The notes: a model not told the origin generated them from the letters alone. DNA of 64,000 bases from Flavobacteriales bacterium MED-G22 (GCA_002457295.1 NTKF01000001.1:50283-114282), one strand, 5' to 3'; shown: positions 37,686-46,488, counted from the stretch's first letter. Program-made: numbers and translations.

Positions 37686-39791
37686 CTAATCTGTTATAAA
37701 TGAGGAAGCAGGTAGCCCCTCTTGGTTAAATAGTGTGGCATCAAAATAATTTTTCCAGCCATAGCGCACATATTTTGGGTTTTTGATATCAAGATGTGAG
37801 ACTACAATATAGTCATTTTCAATTCTTGCTTGGCCAGGAAGAAAATTGCTGTTTTCATCGGCAATTTCAAAACCTTTGAGGGCTCCTTTTTGAACAAGTC
37901 CATTTTCTGCATAATCAAAAAAGAGATACATGCTATTGTTTTTGATTTCGTGTCCTTTATAAATTGGCCCGCTAGGCACAATAGAGGTAAAACCATATTC
38001 ATTCTTAAGGGCGTGAAGAGCCAAACGTTTTCCTACATCTTGTTTGTTAGCTGGGTGAATATCGTTCTTTTCTCCAATATCCAAAGTGACAACCATTCCT
38101 GTTTTTGGAACCGCCAAACTTTTTCTTTGGGCCTCACGAAGCGCTTGGGAAGAGTCTCGAGAAGTGTATTTAAAGGGAGCAATTTGAACATAATAAAAAG
38201 GGAGTTCAGCATTCCATTGTCTTCGCCAGTCAAAGATCATACTTGAAAATAATTCTTGATATTCTTGATGATTCCCAACATTAGATTCTCCTTGATACCA
38301 TAATGCGCCTTTAATTTTGTAGGGCAATAAGGGCTGAATCATATTTGCATTTAAAATTCCTAAAGCGTTATTTTCATTGAAAGGGAACCCCTTGTGAAGA
38401 ACACTGTCTAACTTACTTTCATTTCGTAAAAACTCTGCGTTAGAATAACTATGTGGATAGAGATAACCATTCAGATATAGCGCTTGGTGTTTAAAATGCC
38501 AAGTGCCTTCTTCTAAATAATATTTTTTGCCTTCATTTTCTATAAAAATATTTCCTCTAAATCCACCCAAACCACCCGTATCTATTACTCTAATAGCAAG
38601 GGTGTTTTCGCCCTCACGCAACACCTCTTGTGGGACAGTGTATCTCACTTGGCTGCAACAGGTCCAAGATTGGCCAATCAAAACCCCATTAAGAAAGGTT
38701 AGATTCCAATCATCTACACCCCCTTCAAAAACAAGTTCGTAAGAGCCATCATTTTGGGTCTTAAAGTCAAATTTTTTTCTATACCACACCATCCCATCTT
38801 CTGCCCATTTATTGTCCATAAAAAGGAATTCGAAATCCAAAATCATTTCACTACTTTCAATATCATTGATATTTTTTAGTTGGATCCCTGTCCAATCATC
38901 AGTGTTTAGGTTCATTTGAGAATAAGAATGATCTTCCATATCAAGTTGAAGCAACCCCAAACTATCCCCTATTTTGGGTGCTATTTGGGCGGTTTTATTT
39001 AAAAAACGTTCATTATTTAGTCGAATCGAATCATTAAACTTTTTTTTAATTTGATTTAAATCATCATACCCACCCGTTGCTACTATTTCCTCAGCTTGTT
39101 CTTTGGTCATATCGTGTTTAGCTAATTCTTTCAAGCGCATCCAGGCCTCCACTCGAGTGCCGCCCCAGCTACTATTGATAATACCTATTGGTACATTTAT
39201 TTTTTGAAAAATCTCACGAGCAAAAAAATAGCCTACAGCGGAAAAATTTCCAATGGTTTCACTTTGCGCGATTTGCCATTGTGTGGTTTTTATTTCTTGC
39301 CCTTTCAAGTCTCTAGGCACAGAAAACATTCGGATAGAATTGAAATTAGCAGTTGCTATTTCCTCTTTTTGATTGAGAATTCTATTGTCAAGGGTCCATT
39401 CCATGTTAGATTGACCCGAGGCGAGCCACACTTCTCCAATCATTACATCTCTAATGGTTACTTGTTGGGAGCCTGAAATAATTTCTAGCTCATAGGGGCC
39501 TCCATAAGATGGGGTTTCAAGTGTTGCTTCCCAATGGCCCTCTCTATCTACCTCAGCGTTGGTTTTTTGTCCCCAAGAACTAACAACCTCAATTTTTGTC
39601 CCAATTGGGCCAGTGCCCCATAGAGGTACTACAGCGTTTTGCTGTAAAACCATATGATCTGTAAATAATGGCCCCATCGATAAAAAACTTTGAGGGGCAC
39701 ACGAATAAAAAAGGAAACAACAATTTAGAACTAAAATCCAAAGATTGAAACGAAACACGATAGATGATATTAATTTGCTAAACTTAAGCAA
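37686..39791 (-). CDS. sialate O-acetylesterase
   Basis: A 701-residue exported SGNH-type esterase that removes O-acetyl groups from sialic acids or other acetylated sugars. Lipobox LFYSC at about residue 31. The N-terminal beta domain begins PLFTDHMVLQQNAVVPLWG; the nucleophile block is WLASGQSNMEW and a second conserved block GALWYQGESNVGN lies near residue 500; a His follows in IHPANKQDVGKRLAL. A jelly-roll insert (about 300-430) interrupts the catalytic domain. The start is TTG (39791). It is the first gene of the six-gene unit; a one-mismatch -7 box is seen upstream only. Confidence 0.87.
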   Translation of the reverse strand: MLKFSKLISSIVFRFNLWILVLNCCFLFYSCAPQSFLSMGPLFTDHMVLQQNAVVPLWGTGPIGTKIEVVSSWGQKTNAEVDREGHWEATLETPSYGGPYELEIISGSQQVTIRDVMIGEVWLASGQSNMEWTLDNRILNQKEEIATANFNSIRMFSVPRDLKGQEIKTTQWQIAQSETIGNFSAVGYFFAREIFQKINVPIGIINSSWGGTRVEAWMRLKELAKHDMTKEQAEEIVATGGYDDLNQIKKKFNDSIRLNNERFLNKTAQIAPKIGDSLGLLQLDMEDHSYSQMNLNTDDWTGIQLKNINDIESSEMILDFEFLFMDNKWAEDGMVWYRKKFDFKTQNDGSYELVFEGGVDDWNLTFLNGVLIGQSWTCCSQVRYTVPQEVLREGENTLAIRVIDTGGLGGFRGNIFIENEGKKYYLEEGTWHFKHQALYLNGYLYPHSYSNAEFLRNESKLDSVLHKGFPFNENNALGILNANMIQPLLPYKIKGALWYQGESNVGNHQEYQELFSSMIFDWRRQWNAELPFYYVQIAPFKYTSRDSSQALREAQRKSLAVPKTGMVVTLDIGEKNDIHPANKQDVGKRLALHALKNEYGFTSIVPSGPIYKGHEIKNNSMYLFFDYAENGLVQKGALKGFEIADENSNFLPGQARIENDYIVVSHLDIKNPKYVRYGWKNYFDATLFNQEGLPASSFITD

Positions 39792-39821
39792 AAATTGATA
39801 AACGAGGTGTTGTCAATTATA

Positions 39822-40241
39822 TCAAGGGCTAAAAAATTCCTCTTCAGAAATTACGATAAAATTGCCTTCTACAGAGGCATCATAGAAAAATGTGAAGGTG
39901 TGTTTTTCTCCGAAGTTAATGACTGTTTTCTGTTTGTCTTCATAAAAAAACTCCTTGGATTTATACTGTACATAAATCCGATCAATGGGAAGATTTTTAA
40001 ATAAATATCTTTCATTGTTTCTGATGTAGATATGCGAAATATATTTTTTGTTTTGATCTCTGATACACACAATGATATCATGATCAACAGTGTTAATTAC
40101 CATCAGGGTGGCATTTGAGTTTTCATTCACTACATCTGGGGGAAATCGGTAGGCAAAAGTTTTGTCTCCTGTTTGACCTCTTTGGGCAAAAAGACAAGCG
40201 GAGAAAAACAAAAAAAGTAAAAATAAAGACTTGTTTTTCAT
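39822..40241 (-). CDS. hypothetical secreted protein
   Basis: A 139-residue protein with a clear signal peptide (about 1-19, ends LFAQ). The mature part is predicted by eye to be beta-rich (NATLMVINTVDHDIIVCIRD, ISHIYIRNNERYLFKNLPI, EKHTFTFFYDAS) and ends acidic (EEEFF). I do not recognise a family. It lies 30 bases upstream of the esterase start on the same strand and may belong to the same transcript or precede it. Confidence 0.65.
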   Translation of the reverse strand: MKNKSLFLLFLFFSACLFAQRGQTGDKTFAYRFPPDVVNENSNATLMVINTVDHDIIVCIRDQNKKYISHIYIRNNERYLFKNLPIDRIYVQYKSKEFFYEDKQKTVINFGEKHTFTFFYDASVEGNFIVISEEEFFSP

Positions 40242-40618
40242 GGCTTTTTGTGTTAGGTTAATTTACTACAATTTAAGGAAAAATAACATTAGAAACACAT
40301 TTTAGGGATACGCTTTTTTTAGCTAATACCCATTTGCTAAGGTAGAGGTGAATAAGAAAAAAAACATTACTGCAATCTTAAAAGCCTAGTTGGTTTTGTG
40401 AGGCATATTGTATCGAGATAATATAAAAATTAGTTGCCCCGAAAGGCATTGCCTACTTGTCTAAACGATGTAATAAAATAATTATAGATTTCAAGTTATA
40501 AACGAAAATTAATTATGCCTTTTTACTAATAGGAGCTGCTAAAAAAACCTGATTAAAACCCTGTTCAGTGAAGTTTTGTATCTTTTGCAACTAAACAATC
40601 AAAATTGAACAATAGCGT
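40242..40618. other. gene-free divergent region
   Basis: No ORF with coding character on either strand. It should hold the promoters of the minus-strand secreted-protein/esterase genes and of the plus-strand GntP gene. A weak -7-like TATCTTTTG (one base longer than consensus) is at 40579-40587, 32 bases before the permease ATG. A small AGGC-ATT-GCCT hairpin is at 40444-40454. Confidence 0.5.
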
Positions 40619-41935
40619 ATGGCATTAGGGACTATTTGTTTAGGGATTTTATCTTTATTTATTCTAGTTATTGTTTTTCGATTACACGCCTTTCTATCCT
40701 TTATTATCGTTTCAATTGGTGTGGGCCTAGCTCAGGGAATGCAATTTACTGCAGTCATTGAATCTCTTCAAGACGGGATAGGAAACACCCTTGGTTTTTT
40801 GGTTTTGATTTTAGCTCTTGGCGCCATGTTGGGAAAGCAAGTGGCCAACAGCGGTGCTGCACAACAAATTTCAGACTCTCTGTTTGCTGTATTTGGCATT
40901 AAAAATACCCAATGGGCAGTAATGCTCACTGGTTTTATTGTAGGAATTACTCTTTTCTATTCAGTAGGATTTGTCATTTTGGTACCTTTGGTGTTTACTA
41001 TAGCAAGAAGCACAGGCCTTTCTCTAATGTCCATTGGTCTTCCCATGTTAGCCGCCTTATCGGTCACACACGGGTTTCTGCCCCCACACCCAGCCCCCTC
41101 AGCTATTGCCGTTTTATTTGGAGCGGACATTGGACTCACCTTATTGTATGGGTTAGTGGTTGCTATACCGGCGATATTAATTTCGGGGCCCTTGTTGGGG
41201 CGATATCTCAAAAAAGTGGAAGCCAAACCTTTAAAAGAGTTTTTATCGACAACCCATTTTCAAAAAGATGAGCTTCCTAGTTTGTGGAATAGCATTTTAA
41301 CCGCCCTGCTGCCTGTTGTATTAATTGGAGGCGCTACTCTATGTAAAGAAATCATAGCGGAAAACCATCCACTTTATGGGCCCATTACTTTTTTAGGAAA
41401 TCCTGTCATTGCCCTTTTAATTGCTGTTTTGGTGAGTATTTTTAGCCTAGGTCTTTTGCGTGGTCAAACAATGAAAGCTACCATGCAATCCTTTAATGAA
41501 TCGCTCACTGGAATAACCTCCGTACTTTTAATTATTGCCGGTGCTGGTGGTCTCAAACAAATTTTGATTGATAGCGGCGTGAGCGAATCTCTAGGCACCC
41601 TTCTCCAAGTGAGTGCCCTTTCTCCACTTTTAATAGGTTGGCTCACAGCGGGCCTCATTCGTGTGGCTGTTGGTTCAGCAACCGTGGCCGGTCTCACCGC
41701 TGCTAGCATCGTATTGCCGTTGGTAGAAAACGGGCTGGCTAATCCTCAACTGATGGTACTAGCCATTGGGTCTGGCAGTCTGATGCTTTCTCATGTGAAT
41801 GATGCGGGTTTTTGGCTGTTTAAAGAATATTTCAACCTTTCCATCAAAGATACCCTCTCCACTTGGACTGTGATGGAAACATCCATTGGAGTGAGTGGTA
41901 TTTTGACTATACTTTTTTTAAATCAGTTTATTTAA
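40619..41935 (+). CDS. GntP family gluconate:H+ symporter
   Basis: A 438-residue inner-membrane permease, normal GntP length, with about 12 hydrophobic segments. Signatures: GAMLGKQVANSGAAQQISD, THGFLPPHPAPSAIAVLFG, a repeated-half motif VAVGSATVAGLTAASIV and SHVNDAGFWLFKEYF. The PHP loop and the SHVNDAGFW motif are those of gluconate permeases, closer to E. coli GntT/GntU than the copy at 2304. It is divergent from the six-gene glycan unit; aldonates made by the PQQ dehydrogenase there are a possible substrate. No gluconate kinase gene is nearby. Confidence 0.9.
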   Translation: MALGTICLGILSLFILVIVFRLHAFLSFIIVSIGVGLAQGMQFTAVIESLQDGIGNTLGFLVLILALGAMLGKQVANSGAAQQISDSLFAVFGIKNTQWAVMLTGFIVGITLFYSVGFVILVPLVFTIARSTGLSLMSIGLPMLAALSVTHGFLPPHPAPSAIAVLFGADIGLTLLYGLVVAIPAILISGPLLGRYLKKVEAKPLKEFLSTTHFQKDELPSLWNSILTALLPVVLIGGATLCKEIIAENHPLYGPITFLGNPVIALLIAVLVSIFSLGLLRGQTMKATMQSFNESLTGITSVLLIIAGAGGLKQILIDSGVSESLGTLLQVSALSPLLIGWLTAGLIRVAVGSATVAGLTAASIVLPLVENGLANPQLMVLAIGSGSLMLSHVNDAGFWLFKEYFNLSIKDTLSTWTVMETSIGVSGILTILFLNQFI

Positions 41936-41973
41936 AAATTCAATATCTGAAGCACTATTAATTTTCTTTAAGG

Positions 41974-42129
41974 ATGTCCATTACTTTAGTGGGTCACAAA
42001 ATGATTTAGGAGACCTACCTCAGGGAAAAGGCCAATGAAGACAAAGACAGTCAGGCCATTACCAATACCTCCATTATCACCAAAACGGATGAAAAAACAA
42101 TTTATCGAATCATTAAGAAGATGGGTTAG
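41974..42129 (+). pseudogene. possible gene remnant with one in-frame stop
   Basis: From ATG 41974 the frame reads MSITLVGHKMI, a TAG (42007), then 39 sense codons starting ETYLREKANEDKDSQAI and ending IYRIIKKMG before a TAG at 42127. The second part has the composition of real cytosolic protein, unlike the surrounding AT-rich sequence. I could not identify the parent family. It directly follows the GntP gene and overlaps the convergent gene by 4 bases. Confidence 0.3.
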
Positions 42130-42581
42130 ATCTTGCCAAAAAGTTTTTTTACTTTGTTTTTTGATAAATATGTAGAATACTTGATGATATTATGTTCTTT
42201 ATATGGGGCGTGCGCAATCTGAAGACTTGCAACTCCAAAGGACTTTATAAAATTCAAAAAAATAACCCCCTCTCCTTCTGGAAGTTCAATCGTTACAGTA
42301 TCAGTTCTTTTTTCTTTTAAACCTTTAATAATTAAGCTGTAGAGGGATTCAAAAGCATTATCAATATCACGAAAACTGAAAGACTCATAATCGGTTAAAG
42401 AGGTAAATTTAATATCCCTGTAAATAAAAGTATATGTATTTCCTGTTTTTGAGCATTCAATAAGCACGTCCCCAAGGGGAGCTATTTTCCCGATTATTTC
42501 TTTAGGCTTGTTCTCAACGACATTGATTTGACCAAAAGAAGCAAAAGGAATTATGATAGCGAGTAAAATTAATTTTCTCAT
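42126..42581 (-). CDS. hypothetical secreted protein
   Basis: A 151-residue protein with a signal peptide (about 1-17, ends ASFGQ). The mature part has no motif I recognise; it reads as mixed alpha/beta with GDVLIECSKTGNTYTFIYRD, FRDIDNAFESLYSLIIKGLK and a basic C-terminus KNKVKKLFGKI. It is the last of three small same-strand genes (42126-43731), none with a recognisable family. Spacing to the next gene is 50 bases. Confidence 0.65.
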   Translation of the reverse strand: MRKLILLAIIIPFASFGQINVVENKPKEIIGKIAPLGDVLIECSKTGNTYTFIYRDIKFTSLTDYESFSFRDIDNAFESLYSLIIKGLKEKRTDTVTIELPEGEGVIFLNFIKSFGVASLQIAHAPYKEHNIIKYSTYLSKNKVKKLFGKI

Positions 42582-42631
42582 AAGTAGGTTATTTGGGGTT
42601 AATATATTGCAACATAATAATTATAGATAAA

Positions 42632-43042
42632 TCAATCTGATAGATAGCTTTTACCTTTTTTGTCTCGGAATAAAATATATATAATCATAAAAATTAATAT
42701 TCCTGAATTGCCATAATAAAAATACTTTAACGGGAATCTTGTGTCAAAAAAATAAGAAGGGACTTTATCTAAGGTAGATACTAAATAAAAAAGCAATGTA
42801 AAATACACTAATACTAGCGTGAGAGTTATCCCTTTTTTCCATTTTGGCAATAGTCTAATACAAGTGGCGGAAAAAAATAAAACACTTGTAAATACCGGAA
42901 CAAGTTCAGACCAATACCCTTCGTGTCCGCCAAAGTAAATTCGAATTGACTCTAAAACTAAACCAAACAAACGTCCAGCAAATCCAGCTAAAGTACTTAA
43001 TGGTAAAAAAACTAACCATAAAACGATATTTTTTACGCGCAT
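42632..43042 (-). CDS. hypothetical four-helix membrane protein
   Basis: A 136-residue protein with four probable membrane segments (about 6-32, 44-62, 70-90 and 108-127) and a charged C-terminus FRDKKGKSYLSD. No conserved active-site pattern visible. It starts 2 bases after the stop of the upstream lipoprotein gene, so the two are almost certainly cotranscribed. Confidence 0.65.
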   Translation of the reverse strand: MRVKNIVLWLVFLPLSTLAGFAGRLFGLVLESIRIYFGGHEGYWSELVPVFTSVLFFSATCIRLLPKWKKGITLTLVLVYFTLLFYLVSTLDKVPSYFFDTRFPLKYFYYGNSGILIFMIIYILFRDKKGKSYLSD

Positions 43043-43044
43043 AA

Positions 43045-43731
43045 CTATAGAGGTATAATTTCCTCAAGCTTTCCTTTGTAGTACACCTCAATGTCTCTGC
43101 CGTCAACGTCCGTACCCACCAAGTTTATTTCAAAAAAATTATCTGATTCTCTTTTTAAAATAAGTTGGCCCATGGTTACATGGGGAGCAAAAGAGTCTCC
43201 ATTATCATTATGCAAATCTCCAAGACTGCCATCTTCCATAATTAAACCATATCCTGCATAGAAACTGATTAAGTTTTGGTTTGGTATAAGGGCAAAATTT
43301 TTGGTAGATAAAGGTGTTTGATCTGTTATAATAATAACTTGAATGCCACCACCTGGGAAATCGTTGCAACTGGGACACTCAACTATTTCTTCCTTTTCTC
43401 CGGAGGGTTGAAGCGAACAAGCAAAGCAATCTATATCAATTGTATACTCTGGAGCAAACAAAAGGATAGCGGAAGAGACGTCTGATATACCTCCATCTTC
43501 GGCCCTTAAGTGCTCATAAAACATACCTTTTGTTAGATCACCTTTAAAAAAACCCGCTTTTAGAAATCCTGTATTTTTTTCTACAGCTTGCCTAGTATCT
43601 TCTTTTTGACAAGAAAATAACAATATAAAAAGCAGCTTTAAAAAAAATAGCTTTTTAAAAACAGGAAAAAAAAGTTGGTTTTTGAAGTTTGGGGCGTTAA
43701 TTATTATAGGTAACAAATTAGGGTTAAGCAA
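43045..43731 (-). CDS. hypothetical lipoprotein with two CxxC pairs
   Basis: Up to 228 residues with a lipobox LLFSC (Cys41 in this numbering). The mature part contains DCFACSLQPSGEKEEIVECP followed by SC, giving C-x2-C-x13-C-x2-C, a pattern compatible with a zinc ribbon or with paired disulfides in the periplasm. No family recognised. The start is uncertain: the frame opens with a TTG at 43731, but a perfect -7 box (TATTTTTG, 43736-43729) overlaps that codon, so translation must begin downstream, perhaps at TTG 43716. First of three cotranscribed small genes. Confidence 0.6.
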   Translation of the reverse strand: MLNPNLLPIIINAPNFKNQLFFPVFKKLFFLKLLFILLFSCQKEDTRQAVEKNTGFLKAGFFKGDLTKGMFYEHLRAEDGGISDVSSAILLFAPEYTIDIDCFACSLQPSGEKEEIVECPSCNDFPGGGIQVIIITDQTPLSTKNFALIPNQNLISFYAGYGLIMEDGSLGDLHNDNGDSFAPHVTMGQLILKRESDNFFEINLVGTDVDGRDIEVYYKGKLEEIIPL

Positions 43732-43736
43732 AAATA
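43729..43736 (-). promoter_or_regulatory. -7 box of the three-gene hypothetical unit
   Basis: The minus strand reads TATTTTTG, matching TAnnTTTG. It overlaps the first possible start codon of the lipoprotein gene and so argues for a later start. Confidence 0.45.
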
Positions 43737-43827
43737 AATAAAAAAATAAGAACTACTCCTCCCTATTGTTTAAGTAATCTCTAAGCTACTCTATAGAGCT
43801 AAAGGTGGTTAACCTAGCTAATTTAAC

Positions 43828-43850
43828 CCCCTCTTAGGAGGGGTTTTTTT
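43828..43850 (+). terminator. intrinsic terminator, plus strand, without an upstream plus-strand gene
   Basis: CCCCTC (43828-43833) pairs with GAGGGG (43838-43843) around TTAG, then seven T. Genes on both sides run on the minus strand. On the minus strand the hairpin is preceded, not followed, by the T-rich side, so it does not fit the symporter gene, whose stop is 39-60 bases away. Confidence 0.7.
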
Positions 43851-43888
43851 AAACCTGCTAAAAAATATACACCTAAACCAATACAATG

Positions 43889-45466
43889 CTATTGTATTCC
43901 AAGAAAGACATAAATAAGAACAGTGATTACGCAAAGTGAGGCAGAGAGTAATTTGGTGTGTTTCCATGGGGCCAGATCGAGGGAAGAGGTGAGCGTTGCT
44001 GTGGCATTTGTTTGGGGAGGGAAAAAATGAGAAACACTAAACATGACCAACATGTTCAACACAAATTCTATTCCCCAAAGATGAACAAAATGGAGTCCAG
44101 TATCAAAAACAAAAGTAGTGAGCAAATAAAAAGCGAGACCCACAAAAAGCGCTGCTTTCGCCCCTAGGGCAGAAATACGCGGCAAGAAAAAACCAGCAAT
44201 CAATATGGAGGCTATAGGAATAAAAAAGATGCCGTTCAATTGTTGTAATAGTTGATAGAGTCCATCAGGGGCTTGTGCAACAAGGGGTGCCATTAAAATG
44301 GAAAAAACCGCCAGGACAGCCGCAGAAATACGTCCGATTTTCACTAGTTTTTGATCGCTTGAATGAGGGGCTATATGTTGTTTGTAAAGGTCTAAACTAA
44401 ATATAGTAGAGGCACTGTTTAAGACACTATTAAATGTGCTCAAAATGGCACCCATCACTATGGCTGCAAAAACACCTAAAAGGCCAACTGGGAAGACCTT
44501 TTTAAGGAGTTCTGGATAAATCAAATCTTGATTTTTATAGAGGCTATCGCCAAAATAATAAAAACCTATCACGCCCGGTAGAATGATTACTAAAGGAATT
44601 AGAATTTTTAAGACACCCGTAAAAAGTAAACCTTTTTGTGCTTCAGCCAAGTTTTTAGCTCCTAAGGCCCGTTGAATAATTGTTTGATTCATGCTCCAAA
44701 AATAAAGTTGGTTGATAATCATTCCTGTGAACAACACTTCAAAGGGGAGTACAGAATCTTTGGCTCCAATAACATTGAATTTTTCTGGAGCGTGATGATA
44801 TACTTTTGAAAGACCGTGTAGTGGGTTACCATCGCCTATAGCAACTAGTGCTATAATTGGAACAGCAAGTCCCCCTAATAGTAATCCATATCCATTTAGG
44901 GTGTCTGAAACCGCAACGGCCTTTAGCCCACCAAAAATAGCATAAATAGACCCAAGGCAGCCAATGCAAATGATGGTAAGCAACATTCCTGTTTCTTTGG
45001 GTACATTTAGCACTTCTGAAACATTAAAAATACTTTCTAAATTAATGGCACCGGTATAAAGCACAATTGGAAGGAGAGTGATTACAAAAGAAATCATTAA
45101 AAAAAGAGCGACAAGGGTGCGTGTTGTTTTATCGAAACGACTTTCTAAATATTGAGGAATTGTTGTGAGCCCCATTTTTAAATATTTTGGAATAAAATAA
45201 ATGGCCGCTGCAACCAATGCAAGAGCAGAAGTGACTTCCCACGCAATGATGATGAAGCCATTTTTATAGGATGAACCGTTCAACCCAATGAGGTGTTCTG
45301 TTGAAATATTGGTGAGCAGCATAGAGCCTGCAATGACAACACCAGTTAGACTTCTGCCTCCTAAAAAATAGCCGTCTTGAGAATTGAGATTGTGTTTTCG
45401 AAGTTTAAACCAAGAATAAAATGCAACAAAAGCAGTATATGCAATAAAAGAAAGAGCTGTAAACAT
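43889..45466 (-). CDS. sodium:solute symporter (SSS/SGLT family), probably for inositol or a sugar
   Basis: A 525-residue inner-membrane transporter with about 14 hydrophobic segments. Signatures: GYFLGGRSLTGVVIAGSMLL near the N-terminus, TEHLIGLNGSSYKNGF, the SSS region GGLKAVAVSDTLNGYGLL, and a late FAAIVMGAILSTFNSVLNSA that carries the sodium-site serines. It starts 23 bases after the stop of the inositol dehydrogenase gene on the same strand, so myo-inositol or a related polyol is the likely substrate (inference from context). Confidence 0.87.
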   Translation of the reverse strand: MFTALSFIAYTAFVAFYSWFKLRKHNLNSQDGYFLGGRSLTGVVIAGSMLLTNISTEHLIGLNGSSYKNGFIIIAWEVTSALALVAAAIYFIPKYLKMGLTTIPQYLESRFDKTTRTLVALFLMISFVITLLPIVLYTGAINLESIFNVSEVLNVPKETGMLLTIICIGCLGSIYAIFGGLKAVAVSDTLNGYGLLLGGLAVPIIALVAIGDGNPLHGLSKVYHHAPEKFNVIGAKDSVLPFEVLFTGMIINQLYFWSMNQTIIQRALGAKNLAEAQKGLLFTGVLKILIPLVIILPGVIGFYYFGDSLYKNQDLIYPELLKKVFPVGLLGVFAAIVMGAILSTFNSVLNSASTIFSLDLYKQHIAPHSSDQKLVKIGRISAAVLAVFSILMAPLVAQAPDGLYQLLQQLNGIFFIPIASILIAGFFLPRISALGAKAALFVGLAFYLLTTFVFDTGLHFVHLWGIEFVLNMLVMFSVSHFFPPQTNATATLTSSLDLAPWKHTKLLSASLCVITVLIYVFLGIQ

Positions 45467-45489
45467 TTGTTAAAAATATAAAACTTGAA

Positions 45490-46488
45490 TTAAAGTGAAA
45501 CAACCCTATTTTCCTTCACTGATTGCTGGGCTGCCAAGGCAATATTGAGCGCTCTAAGCCCATCAATGGCTCCCACAGGTTGCGGTTTATTTTGCAATAT
45601 ACAGTCTAAGAAAAGGTCCATTTCTCTTTGGTAGGAGGCTTCATACCGTTCAATAAAAAAGGATGGTGGGATTGCCTTGTGTTTTCCAGTAGCATCAGCA
45701 GTATAGGATTGATTGATACGCTGGTTATCCATGCCACATAAGCCTTTGCTCCCAAAAACTTCTATGCGTTGGTCATAACCATAGGCAGCGTGCCTACTAT
45801 TATCAATAACAGCGATAGCACCATTTGCAAAAGTTAGGGTGGTCATAGCCGTATCAATATCACCCAGTTTCTTTATTTCTGAGTCACCAAAAACGGTACC
45901 TGTGCTATACACCTGAACCACTTCTTGATTCATTAAATGACAGGCCATATCAAAATCATGAATCGCCATATCTAAAAACAACCCCCCTGAGGTGGGTATA
46001 TATGCCAGTGGTGGAGGAGCGGGGTCTCTACTAATCACTTTTATGATTTCGGGTGTGCCAATCTTACCTTCTACGATAGTGTTTTTTATATCTTCTACAC
46101 TTGGGTCAAAGCGGCGGTTGAAGGCAAGAAAAAAAGGAACTTTTGTCTCTTCTAAGACGCGCACAACTTCATCCACTTTCTCTCGATTTAAATCAATAGG
46201 TTTTTCAGCAAAAATTGCTTTTCCAGCTTTTGCGGCAAGAATAATCTGTTCTGCATGAACAGCAGTTGGAGAGGCAATGATTATGGCATCAATAGCTGGA
46301 TCTTCAATGAGTTCTTTATAGTGGTCATAAAAATGTGTAACCCCCTGTAATTGGGCCCAGGCTTTCGTGTTAGGATTGGTATGATAGGCTGCCTTGATAC
46401 CCACAGGGGCACTATTTCTTTGAACATTTTGAGTATGAATTTTACCTATGCGACCCATCCCTGAAATTCCCAATTGTATTTTTTTCAT
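45490..46488 (-). CDS. iolG: inositol 2-dehydrogenase-like Gfo/Idh/MocA oxidoreductase
   Basis: A 332-residue cytosolic NAD(P)-dependent oxidoreductase. The N-terminal Rossmann motif is GISGMGRIGKIH; the catalytic Lys is in FAEKPIDL; the substrate site has SRDPAPPPLAYI and GGLFLDMAIHDFDMACHL with the Asp-His pair of IolG. These motifs match IolG well, which oxidises myo-inositol to scyllo-inosose, but related enzymes act on other polyols. No other iol gene is in the window. It is cotranscribed with the sodium symporter downstream. Confidence 0.85.
   Translation of the reverse strand: MKKIQLGISGMGRIGKIHTQNVQRNSAPVGIKAAYHTNPNTKAWAQLQGVTHFYDHYKELIEDPAIDAIIIASPTAVHAEQIILAAKAGKAIFAEKPIDLNREKVDEVVRVLEETKVPFFLAFNRRFDPSVEDIKNTIVEGKIGTPEIIKVISRDPAPPPLAYIPTSGGLFLDMAIHDFDMACHLMNQEVVQVYSTGTVFGDSEIKKLGDIDTAMTTLTFANGAIAVIDNSRHAAYGYDQRIEVFGSKGLCGMDNQRINQSYTADATGKHKAIPPSFFIERYEASYQREMDLFLDCILQNKPQPVGAIDGLRALNIALAAQQSVKENRVVSL

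Noticed and set aside
41974..42129. Reading of this fragment as the C-terminal end of a tyrosine recombinase (LVGHK resembles LxGH)
   Set aside because: The LVGHK match is only a few residues and the catalytic Tyr context expected after it is not seen; kept only as an unidentified remnant.
43788..43812. Palindromes CTCTATAGAG and GGTTAACC as a protein-binding site
   Set aside because: Short palindromes of this size are expected by chance in AT-rich intergenic DNA, and no fitting promoter lies next to them.
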